Of a stretch of 64,000 nucleotides of DNA, positions 49,396-59,078 are shown piece after piece. The position numbers were made by a program, and so were the translations under genes. Source of the stretch: Pestalotiopsis fici W106-1 (taxonomy: Eukaryota; Ascomycota; Sordariomycetes; Amphisphaeriales; Sporocadaceae); contig NW_006917095.1 in assembly GCF_000516985.1 (NCBI RefSeq), positions 500,157-564,156 on the forward strand, read 5' to 3'. Positions within the stretch are counted from its first letter, which is position 1, and each line of letters begins with the position of its first letter. The notes under the pieces are model-generated. The model was given only the letters and a program-made list of their open reading frames with translations. It was not told the origin of the DNA and made no database searches.

Positions 49396-50260
49396 TTTTT
49401 TTAAGATTGACCAAGACGTGAAGAGTGATTGTTGCGCTGGGGAATAGAGTTGTCGCCTAGGTCTTGCGCATTAGATATTATTTACTCGTTGGGTTGAGTA
49501 TGCTGCGCTGTCGAAACTCGTTCCCGACTTGACCGTGGCAGGGAAAGCCTGGTGGCTATTACGTCGAAAAGATCGGTAGGGACAAGTCGAACAACTGTCG
49601 GTGGCCTAGTGGGAATTTTGGTACCCGGGATACTGCGGTAAAATAACGTAGTCTTGCATGAATGATGCGGTCGACTGGTCGAGCTCAGCGGGGTCGGGGG
49701 TGTTTGTGCTGGGGTCAAGCTCGCCAGGGAAGTGTCGTTCCTGACGGCAGATGGCCCGGGGACAGTCGAACCTAAAAGCGACTTGGAATCGATCGACACA
49801 AATTCGCAATCGGCAGTTAACCGGTGGTCGGCCGCGCCGTGGGTAGCTTCGCACAGTGCTCCAAAGGTCCGTTGATCAGCTCTACCGGTACTTGTTTCTA
49901 TTCGAGAGAGGGCTGCCGCAGCGAGCGTTGCCCCTACTCGGCGGGAGGAGTGGTAATGTAATGGGAATGAGGAAACTAGTTGAGAAGATGGGGAACTCAA
50001 CTAGTTTTTTCTTCTTTTGGAGGGGACAGCAGCAAGAAGAAGAAAAAGGTAGGAGAAATAGAAGGGAAAAGAAGAAATTAACTGTAGAAAGAGCAAGGGG
50101 TGCAAGGCCAGCGCACAGAGAGAAAGGAGAAAAGCTCGTGGAGAGCAAAGGGTGGAGGAGGCAATGATCGTGGTGATGGGGGTTTCTGGTAGTAAGGTCG
50201 TTTGGCTCAAGTCGGGCACTCTGCAGAGAAGCCAAGAGCAAAGACGGAAGGAGCGAAAAA

Positions 50261-50284
50261 AGAGACAGAGACAGAGACAGAGAG
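50261..50284. repeat. (GAGACA)n microsatellite
   Basis: About four tandem six-base AGAGAC units in the region upstream of the PH-domain gene. Confidence 0.85.
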
Positions 50285-50691
50285 TCGCAGATCATGCAGC
50301 AGCAGCTATGTAGTATGTAGGTACGGCACAGCACAATGCAGTAGTAGCAGTCTGTGATAGGTGTGTGTGTGCATATGTGTGTAGCTACAGGTTGGTAGGT
50401 AATGTAGGTAATCGAAACAGTAGATCTGCTTGCTGTTTTGAGGGTCGGGACAGAAAAGATGCAGCAAGCAAATCTAATAAAATCGGCCGGCTGTTGAGCT
50501 CGAGCTGCAGATCAGTACATTGGCTGTCGCAGGTCTTTGCACCCGAACGGGCGCGACCAAGCAGGGGCTGTCTGACTGGTCTGGTCTGATCTGACCTGTT
50601 GAAGCGATGGAGCGCAGTGTAAAAAAAGTACTAGGTAGTACTTGGTAGGTAACGATTAATATGTAGGCCAGTAGCGTGGCATAAGTAAAAT

Positions 50692-50715
50692 GTAGTAAGT
50701 AGTAAGTAGTAGGTA
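50692..50715. repeat. GTAGTAA short tandem repeat
   Basis: About three to four imperfect GTAGTAA units in intergenic DNA. Confidence 0.7.
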
Positions 50716-52432
50716 ATAAACGAACGTGGGAATTTTGCTTGGACGTAAGAGAGCTGCAAACAAGCGATATATTATTATGTCATGTAATGAGCGACAGACG
50801 AATGACGAGAGCCTCTGCAAAGAAACGTAGAGGGAGGAAACAACCGAAGGTCGAGAGAGAGGGGGGCCCTTATTTTAGACGGCGTTTTGCATCATGCAAT
50901 CTCCTCTCCTCGACGGACCGGAACAAGTCTCATGATAAAAATGCCCGTTCTAACTTGTTCTCTCTTTGATCTTTCTTGCCTATCTACCAACCGACCTATC
51001 TACCTCCATATGCCGGGATAAATGAATGGGAAGCGATTGTCTGGAACGGACCTCTTTTGGCTCTAGCAGCCGAATCTACGACTGCTGATCAAATGCTGGC
51101 CTGTGCCACTCCCAATTCCCTTTACACCATTATCTTACCCAAAGAATTCATTTGTTTCACGCCAAAAAGTCGATAGTGGGCGGCTCAAGTTTTATGGCGA
51201 TGGAGCCTCACCTGGACGCTATGCCCATTGCCCTCAGATACCTAGTAAAATAAATCCCAGACCATTGCGGCGGCTAGCTGGGAATTTCATGCATTTGTCC
51301 ATGGCTATCTTTTGTCTAGGGTCTCCCGGTCACTTTCTTTTGGGGCCATAAACGCCTCTTCTGCTTACTACTACGTATTGTCTCCTGCTACTATTGTATG
51401 GTAGACATGTACCGTATCGGCGCATGGAAGGGAAATGGAACGAAGAAGCATTTGATCACAAGTCAGTCCGTGCCGCACTACGGCCGATTCAGGATTCAAT
51501 TGCTCTAGGCTAGGTACGTAGTACTACTAGCGAAATCCCAGATCGATCTGCTTTCGTATATAATAAACAAGAAAACGTGATCAAATGGGACCATCTTTAG
51601 CTCCAAACTAAAGAAGCTGTCGCCAATGGCCATCTCCATTGGTGAGCTTGTTCTTTCGAAAAATTCATGATAGGGCTGGATCGACATATTTTTTTTTTTT
51701 TTGGAATTCCAAAGCCATCATCCCAACCATCGTGAATGGTAAATTACCAAGTTCCCGAGTCTGCGCACTTCAAGGTCACAGACACTTGGATACCAGATCC
51801 ACTAGTGACCTTAATTTGGGTTTGCGAGCCTTGTTGAGACGAGGCCACAGCATGACCACAGCTGCGGCCAGGCCGCCGGAACAAATTCCACAAAACGAGC
51901 GCGAGCAATAGAAAGGGGAAAACACCATTGGCTGGTAAACGGCCAGTCAAGTCGAGGTAGAGCATCGCCATTCATTTGTTCCGAGTGAAGTTCCATAACC
52001 TTACCATAAGGTCTTTGATTCGCCAGAGTTACAAAGCAACTCGTTGTTCAGTTTCGCCTGCTTTTCCCCTCCCGAGGCGCTTGATGTGTTTAATGCATGA
52101 TCAATTGATCACAAAGTACATTCTATAGATGATATGCCCATCATATAAGGACATTGATACAAATTTCTATCGTGACTCGGTCAGGCATCACGTCATGCCC
52201 ATATATCGCGGACGAATTGATCATATGCTTGTCCGTGTCTTGAGCTTAAGCTGGGACCTGAACACATAGGGCAGGGAAAGTCTCATTCAGGGACAAAGTA
52301 GACCATGAGGCTCTGATTTTCTGAGACATATGGATATATCTCTCCATGTCATCATTCCCATACGCTGCAATCCGCGTGTTTCTTGGTATTTTATTGAGCC
52401 ATGCTGCTGGAAAAAAAAAATTATTATACTCG

Positions 52433-54550
52433 CTAAAGTCTTGGCGTGGTCTTGTTCCCAAGAGCACCACTCATCATGTATTCCTCTTGCTTTTCCTGGA
52501 CCCTTGGAGCGTTCAACAGTACCATTTCCCGTCCACCGCCGGTTCCCCACCAGGCGACACCAATTGCGGCTCTCTCCACGTCCATCTCACCACTAACAAG
52601 TACGTCCCAGAATCTCTTCCTCGCCACTTCACGCATGCTGGCATCAGCAATCGCGTTCATGGCCTCAGCGGTACGTGAGAGCCACTCATCTACTATTTGC
52701 AACGGCAAGAAGGGGAGAGCGTCGATCAAGGCTAGCACCAGCGTCGACTGTTCTGAAAGTCGTGGTTGCTGAACCTGCTCTTCTGACGGTTGTTGAGACG
52801 CCATCGGGGACGGAGAGGTCGGCGTGGCTTCGGGCGGGAGAGGCAGCACATTTGCCGACACGGAGCGGAAGTGCAACGTCTCGAGAAGTATCTCGGACAG
52901 TTTTGGATGTGTTGCCGATATAGGAAAAGGGGGCGAGACAATTTGCATAACCGTTTTGAAGGCTAGGCGGAACTGCCGCGAAGAAATTCGAGTTGGGAAA
53001 GATTGAAGCAGTATATCCACATAGAATGGTATCGCGGACACCGTCAGTTCTGCATGCTGCGGACAAGACATGACAGAGAGGATTGCAGAATGAGAAGCCT
53101 CGAAAAGAGGCATGGTGAGGGAGTTTGCCGGCAGGCTTTCAGCAGTGGATATTGCGAAAGAAAGCTGCGATGTCGCGGGTGTGAGGATCAGACTCTCCGC
53201 GGCTGGTGTTGGAAGCGAAAGCGGGAGATGTTCCGCCAGATTGAGGTAGAACAAAGTGAGTGCCTGATCCAAAGCGCTTGGGGGCTGACCATTCGACTGC
53301 AGCGTTGGAGGTAGCATTTCCTGCAGAAAGCCAATGCAAGCCTCGGGGTATCGCGACATTACATCGATGGATGTGAGGTATGTAAATGTGTATACTTGGA
53401 ATGAGTCCGCACCGCCTCTAGACGAGATGAAATAGAGGTTGCGTAACACATGGAGCGTCTTTGACGCCACGATTGGTGCGACAGCATCATTTCTCAGATG
53501 CGGGTCAAGGAGACAACGTCCTATTATGGGCTGTGCAGTCGCAACAACAGCATACATGAGCTTTTTGAGGACCTGCCACAGCAAATTCCAAGGGCCTTGT
53601 TGTAACTCGGGGGCCAAGACGGCAGACTCAACCGATACGTCAATTGCCGAGAACGGACATCTTCTCCACTGCTCCAGCAAGTCAATTGATAGAGCCAACA
53701 AGTGATCTTGTGCTTGAAGAACAGCCTTCGAGTCGGATGCATTCTCGACAGCAAATGCTGCCACTCGTGATAAAGGTCCCATATTCTGGACCAATGGTTG
53801 GCTCGAAACTTGCTGGACTGCGGCAAAAGAGTCAGGGGACGCCCTGTAGAATGCTTCGTGCCCAGCAAAGTTTCCCGCAGATATCGTGCGCAAGAAGTCT
53901 CCTCCCTGAAAACCCTCGGTGCCCATCATGACGCGCAGAGTAGCCGGCAACAACAAGTCACAGTTCAGGGAACTCTTGTTCCAAGGCGACGAGACCGGGA
54001 AGGAATAAGTCAAAGCCAAGACAATGGCACTGTTGCCGAGTTCCTGCGTCTGTACTGCATCTCCTAGTGCCATGTTCGCTGCCGTGACCACAGCCTGTTC
54101 CAGAGTTGACTTCAAACCTGATGAAAGGGTCCTTTTATCGTTGCTCTCCATGCCGAGTAGGATACCGGTCAGGACTAGGACATGTTTCCATCTGGCCGAG
54201 CGCTCGTCGGCACCATTTGCGACTGCGCGTGCCCAGTCCTCGGGGCGCAACTCACTGCCCACGGGCTTTTGTCCCCAAACCAGCTTGGCATTGTTTTCCG
54301 AATTCTGTATGACATGCTTTGCTGCAGTATTGAATATGCTGATTATTCGAAGGCAAGTGCGCAAGCCGTCTGGTGCTTCCCATATCGCTCGTGCAGTTAG
54401 GAGATGTGATGTGAGGAGAGTTATGTTCAGCGGGTTGTTTAGATTCGATAACAAGGTCGTTGTGGTTGCAAATATCTTGTTCGTCTCGGCAGTGTTGGGT
54501 GGTTCTTGAAAAGCCCGCAGAGCGACAGTCAATAACCTGTCGACCGACAT
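52433..54550 (-). CDS. Peroxin-8-like protein (Pex8)
   Basis: Probable Pex8, the intraperoxisomal peripheral membrane protein that links docking and RING complexes during matrix-protein import. Intronless, 705 residues, the size expected for filamentous-fungal Pex8. The translation is all-helical, opening with MSVDRLLTVALRAFQ, then TTTLLSNLNNPLNITLLTSH and LLTARAIWEAPDGLRTCLRI; the family name rests on my memory of fungal homologues. The C-terminus is PRL, a possible type-1 peroxisomal signal variant, and the N-terminal RLLTVALRA only loosely resembles a PTS2. A disordered Pro/Ser/Gln patch lies near residue 590. It is divergent from the TMEM170 gene across 397 bp. If not Pex8, it is an uncharacterised helical-repeat protein. 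Confidence 0.7.
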   Translation of the reverse strand: MSVDRLLTVALRAFQEPPNTAETNKIFATTTTLLSNLNNPLNITLLTSHLLTARAIWEAPDGLRTCLRIISIFNTAAKHVIQNSENNAKLVWGQKPVGSELRPEDWARAVANGADERSARWKHVLVLTGILLGMESNDKRTLSSGLKSTLEQAVVTAANMALGDAVQTQELGNSAIVLALTYSFPVSSPWNKSSLNCDLLLPATLRVMMGTEGFQGGDFLRTISAGNFAGHEAFYRASPDSFAAVQQVSSQPLVQNMGPLSRVAAFAVENASDSKAVLQAQDHLLALSIDLLEQWRRCPFSAIDVSVESAVLAPELQQGPWNLLWQVLKKLMYAVVATAQPIIGRCLLDPHLRNDAVAPIVASKTLHVLRNLYFISSRGGADSFQVYTFTYLTSIDVMSRYPEACIGFLQEMLPPTLQSNGQPPSALDQALTLFYLNLAEHLPLSLPTPAAESLILTPATSQLSFAISTAESLPANSLTMPLFEASHSAILSVMSCPQHAELTVSAIPFYVDILLQSFPTRISSRQFRLAFKTVMQIVSPPFPISATHPKLSEILLETLHFRSVSANVLPLPPEATPTSPSPMASQQPSEEQVQQPRLSEQSTLVLALIDALPFLPLQIVDEWLSRTAEAMNAIADASMREVARKRFWDVLVSGEMDVERAAIGVAWWGTGGGREMVLLNAPRVQEKQEEYMMSGALGNKTTPRL

Positions 54551-54947
54551 GTTGACAGGTTGTCGCAGCAGGTGTTACATGCTGTTGTGTTTGTTGCGAT
54601 TGAGGCGACGAATTGGTTGTAAGCTCCAAGTTGGACCGCGAGACTCGGGTTGTCGTTCGGCGTTGAGTGCCCACATGGATTTTGCCGAGGCACTGAAAGA
54701 CTGCACCCCAACCTTAGCTGCGAGAGCCTAGCACCTGCAAGACAACGTCAATCAGCAGCGACCCGACCCCGGCCAATGCGGCAGGGCCAAGACTCAAATG
54801 AGCCAAGACCGTACCTACTGCTGTCAACCGCTTCCGCCCCCTGACAACGCCTATCATATTGTACCTAAGCAACCTTACCCTCGAGGTCCACACTCTCACT
54901 CAACTCACCCTACTACAACTAAAGAGGACGGCGCTTGCGTCTTTGCC
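54551..54947. other. Divergent intergenic region, pex8-like / TMEM170 gene
   Basis: 397 bp between opposite start codons, so both promoters must fit here. No clear regulatory motif is recognised. Confidence 0.5.
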
Positions 54948-55478
54948 ATGGGACAACAAGTGTAAGTCATTGGCGACCATGATAAATGATGCTGAGTGCT
55001 GATTAATTGTAGCTCGACCAGCGCAGAAGGCTGCGACGCACGCAGACCATCCTTTCCTTCTCTCTACTGGCCAACGGACACCTGTGAAGATGCCATCTAC
55101 TATCTGCGGGATTCCTGGCGCTTCACCCTGCTATGGACTCTCATTCTATATGCCATCTTTCACTTGGGTGCAGCTGCTGTAGCACTTTTTGTACAGGTTG
55201 GGAAACACCGGTCGACCTGGAAATACCTCTGGACCGTTCCCATCATTTACGCCATTACCGCTGCCGTCGAAGCAGTTGTGGCAGGAAGTATTGTCGGCGT
55301 GCTGTAAGTCTTGGAACGACTAGTAGGCAGAGCAAACAAAGACTGACCATTGCCTAGTATTGGCGCTGTCTACTTTACTGGCAAGTTCCAAATGTCAACC
55401 TGGATACCTTTCATCTGGGGTTGGATCAATGTCTTGATGCTCATCGTATCGTCATTCACTATCCAAGGTGGTCTATGA
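54948..55478 (+). CDS. TMEM170-family integral membrane protein
   Basis: Small membrane protein of the TMEM170 family, which in animals influences ER sheet shape. Three exons, 54948-54961, 55013-55303 and 55358-55478, give 141 residues. The first exon carries only four codons and two bases. Family features: DTCEDAIYYLRDSWRFTLLW, then three hydrophobic segments (LILYAIFHLGAAAVALFV, TVPIIYAITAAVEAVVAG, FIWGWINVLMLIVSSFTIQ), with the end ...QGGL. Introns of 51 and 54 nt have GTAAGT donors. The stop is 36 bp from the stop of the convergent acetyltransferase, so their 3' UTRs must overlap. Confidence 0.88.
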
Positions 55479-55514
55479 AGGTGCAATTATATCCTGCTAC
55501 ATGATTTCCACGCC

Positions 55515-56300
55515 TCAATTAGGTGCAGCAGTTCCGGGAAGCGAATGAGGCACAGCTGATGGCTCGATAATTCTCAAGACTCGCGCCGGATTGCCTGCCA
55601 CCACGTTGTACGGAGGGACATCTTTTGTCACTACACTGCCGGCTCCTACGACGACACCTTTGCCAATGGTCACTCCTGGAAGAACAATACAGTTACCTCC
55701 AAACCAGCAGTCCTCGCCAACGGTAATTGGCTTGCCGGTTTCGGGGCCTTTGGTTCCATTTCGAATCGTGGGATCTACCGGGTGCGTACCTGAGTAGAAC
55801 GAGCAATTTGGACCGATCAAGGTGCGGGCCCCAACGCTGATCAAGCACGTATCGATCCAAGTACTGCCGCTATTGACATAAACGTTGTCACCGAATCTGG
55901 CGAGTCAGCAGTTTTCTGTACAAGACCTCTGAAATGACCAACTTGACGTTATGGCCGTAGTCCATCTTGATGGGCGCATCGCACCACACTTGTTCACCGA
56001 AAAGGTCCTCGTCCTCTTCGGGAGTTGCTGCAACGGGAGGCAAAGGAGTCTTATCATCCTGGATTCTGTTGACGATTTGATTGTCAGCCATGGAGACATA
56101 CCGAGTATCTAGGACTCTCACAATTTGAAGAGCTCAACTAATCTTCGGCGTGATACGTCGCCAGCTCGGTTGTAAGCTTCGCAAGCCAGCCGGCATCTTT
56201 TGCGATCCGCCACGAGATCTGGGGTAAAGGCATAGTACAATTGCCCTTCTCTCATCAAACGCCGATTCTCCTCGAGGTCGATATTACGCAGGGGATCCAT
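55515..56300 (-). CDS. Maltose/galactoside O-acetyltransferase-type hexapeptide-repeat enzyme
   Basis: Acetyl-CoA-dependent sugar O-acetyltransferase of the left-handed beta-helix (LbH-MAT) family. Three exons, 56300-56122, 56065-55943 and 55896-55515, give 227 residues. The N-terminal maltose-acetyltransferase cap is visible (REGQLYYAFTPDLVADRKRC). Then come hexapeptide repeats from MDYGHNVKFGDNVYVNSG to ITVGEDCWFGGNCIVLPGV and TIGKGVVVGAGSVVTKDV. The catalytic His lies in FYSGTHPVDP. It ends NPARVLRIIEP plus a short tail. Introns are 56 and 46 nt. The acceptor sugar in fungi is not known from sequence. The gene is divergent from the methyltransferase, 630 bp away. Confidence 0.93.
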
Positions 56301-56930
56301 TGTTACTACTTGGCAATCCTCTTGGGAAAATAACACTATATTTGCGTAGTGTTCAAGAAGACAAGTATCGCGATGTAGGGATAGACCTTAGTGGACCTGA
56401 GATCCATGTGGACTCGTCTACTCCCCGCCAGACCGCCCCCACAGGTTGACAAGACTCTTGCACAGCAACATGACTTTCTATGAGCATGTTGATATTATGA
56501 AACCACATCATATATATCTCAATACAATATTCGTACGATTTTACCTGCAAATGATTCTGTATTTCTCAATGCCCGCAATGCTAATGCATGTTGCTAGCAG
56601 CTCACAAGTCTGTTTATTTGTGAAGGGGCACGCTTCTTATTGAGGGAGACGTCATACCAACTTGTGACAGGCCCGTTTCCGTCTGCACCCCGCAGCTAGC
56701 CGCTAATCGAGCAACAGGGTAGAAGCTGTCGGGCCCTGATTGCCAGAGCTCAGACAAGGCTTCGCGTCAGGATCTGAATATCCCCTTGCCGCCTCTACAA
56801 CCCAAACAAAAGAAAACATCGCGGCTACGACAGCAACGGTCACAGGGCAACAAAGAAGGCGCAAAGTCCTCTTCTTTGTCCTAGTTTGCGCGCATGCTCT
56901 CGAGATAGAAAGACCTCTCCGTCAGACACA
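56301..56930. other. Divergent intergenic region, acetyltransferase / ICMT
   Basis: 630 bp between opposite start codons; nothing beyond short frames. Confidence 0.45.
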
Positions 56931-58180
56931 ATGGCGAGCCCCCCAGACAGGTGAGTCCCGTCTTTCTTGTTTGCCGATATGGCTATGATGCGCCGCCCGC
57001 TCGTCTTCTTCGCGACCGGCCTTCTCTCCTCGACTTGTCGTTTCGACCTCAGTGTGCGCCTGCCCAGACATCCACACTTTGTATCGTTATGTCCGCGTCA
57101 CCAGAATCCGCCACTCCGCCTACTCCGCCGCCAAAGGCCTCTCCTGTCTCCCCTCCCAGAGCTCCGCGCAAGGACGAGCCACCGGTCGGTTTCCACTATC
57201 TGGTGAACGACGAAATTCCTTCGACGCCAACCTGGAAGACGTCTTTCGGCCCGAGTGAAAAGGTTGAAGAAGACAGGGCATGGGTCAGCAGCATTGCGTC
57301 GGTTGCAAAGAGCGAAGAGCAGAGACGGCCCATGTGGGCCAACAACAAGAAGAAGGACCGGCGCATTTCACTGCAACTGCCAACTATCCAACATGTTCCT
57401 GAGGAAAAGGATGCTGACGACTTGCTACCAATTGCCAGTCCCTTGAGCGCTCGACCGTCCCCCGACAAGCTGTACTTCTCCGGCAAAGCAAAGTCACTGG
57501 AAGGCATCGCGCTCCGGGCATTTTGTTTGGGTATTGCACTTGCCCTCTCGGTAGTGGCTATTGCTGCCATTCTTCTATTCTCGTCCTCACCTCTCTGGCG
57601 CGTGCCCTTCTTCTTTGCCGCCCTCTCAACATTCCACTTTCTCGAATTCTGGACGACGGCAAAGTATAATACACAAGAAGCCAAAGTTGATTCGTTCCTC
57701 TTGACGGCGAACTGGCCCATGTACTTTATTGCACACTCGGCGGCTACGATTGAATGCTTGTTCACCAAGCTGATATGGCCGAATCGCTCGTGGGCTCCGT
57801 TGTACACTGGCCACATTCTGCTCCTGATTGGACTTATACTCGTTCTTATAGGCCAGTTCGTTCGGGCCACTGCCATGATGCAGCTCGGAACAAACTTCAA
57901 CCACATTGTTCAAGACAGAAAGAAGACGGGGCACGAGCTGGTGACCTCGGGCATTTACGGAGTCATGAGACACCCATCTTATTTCGGCTTCTTCTATTGG
58001 GGCATAGGGACACAAATAGTCCTTGGAAACCCGATATGCTTTGTCGCGTACCTCGCCGTACTGTGGCGGTTCTTCTCGACGAGAATAAGAGCCGAAGAGG
58101 CACACATGGCACGCTTCTTTGGCGAGGATTTCACCGAATATCAAAAGCGTGTACCAACCATGATTCCCTTGATTCGTTGA
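56931..58180 (+). CDS. ste14: Protein-S-isoprenylcysteine O-methyltransferase (ICMT/Ste14 family)
   Basis: ER membrane enzyme that methylates the C-terminal prenylcysteine of CaaX proteins such as Ras and a-factor-type pheromones. The preferred model has two exons, 56931-56950 and 57160-58180, giving 346 residues and opening MASPPDRAPRKDEPPVGFHY. The C-terminal half has about six membrane segments and the ICMT signature: FNHIVQDRKKTGHELVTSGI, YGVMRHPSYFGFFYWGIGTQ, then RAEEAHMARFFGEDFTEYQK and VPTMIPLIR. The N-terminal ~110 residues are cytosolic and disordered, longer than in yeast Ste14. An alternative start inside the predicted intron (57090) gives a Pro-rich N-terminus; the acceptor before 57160 has a strong pyrimidine tract, so I prefer splicing. 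Confidence 0.87.
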
Positions 58181-59078
58181 TGAATCATGGTTTCCTTTGA
58201 CCACTCAGATATGGATAGAATAGAATGGGCATTCTGGCGTTTTGGATTCTTGTAGAAGAACTTGAAAATCCATCCGGGCTTGGGAATTTGCCATGGTTTG
58301 CAAGATGGGGAGAGGGACTGGCAGCTATCATGTCAAAGGTAGGCAAACTCATACCATTCCGAGGTATGAATGTATCAACAATATGTGAAACATGTGTAAT
58401 ACAATTTTGTATAAGACATCGAGAATACTTCTTCTGAACTCGCCATGTTGGGAGTGAGCATTATTTTGAAGAGTATGGAAAATTCTCTGTGAATTGTTAT
58501 GATTTCATCGGTTCACAACTGGCTCTGTTCAAGACACATTAGTCTTTTATCGTGCAAGTATCTTGACAACCATATAAAATGAATGTTCCCACAGTAAGTG
58601 TCTTCTTTCAGTCATCTTGCCTTGAAGTCGAAAACAATTACCTTGTGGATAATGATGTTTGTTCGCACAAGTTCTTGCCACTCGGCTCATGCTATATATA
58701 GGTACATAGTGATCATTACAATCCGAGGTACCCATACAAAACATAATCTTGACGCTGGAACTCATTGGACTCTTCGGAGGCATTTTTCATGAAAAAGCTC
58801 AGGCAAAGTTTCAGAGCATGAATGGCGTGGTGTCGTGAAATCGAAATACCTCTCTAGTGATGAGAATACCTGCCCTGATGGTTTCTCTGATCTAGCTTAT
58901 TGGCAACAGATACTATCTTGATGAAAATCAGACCCAAGCTCGGAGAAAGAACTTTGACAACCTCTCCTGCTGCTCGTCATGGATCCACCGAATGACCGCT
59001 CGCAATCACATCCGTAGAAAGAATATAGCTCGATGGTATCTATATTATGGAAACCCGCACAACTCTGGAAACGAATAT
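58181..59078. other. Convergent 3' region, ICMT / NLR
   Basis: 900 bp between two stop codons. The frames seen are short and unsupported. Confidence 0.45.

Larger units (their letters stand above)
49396..52432. other. Long intergenic region, PH-domain gene / pex8-like gene
   Basis: 3.0 kb without a supported gene. Contains a purine-rich strand at 50020-50160, GACAGA repeats at 50261-50284 and a GTAGTAA repeat at 50692-50715. Frames here are composed of low-complexity sequence. Confidence 0.45.
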
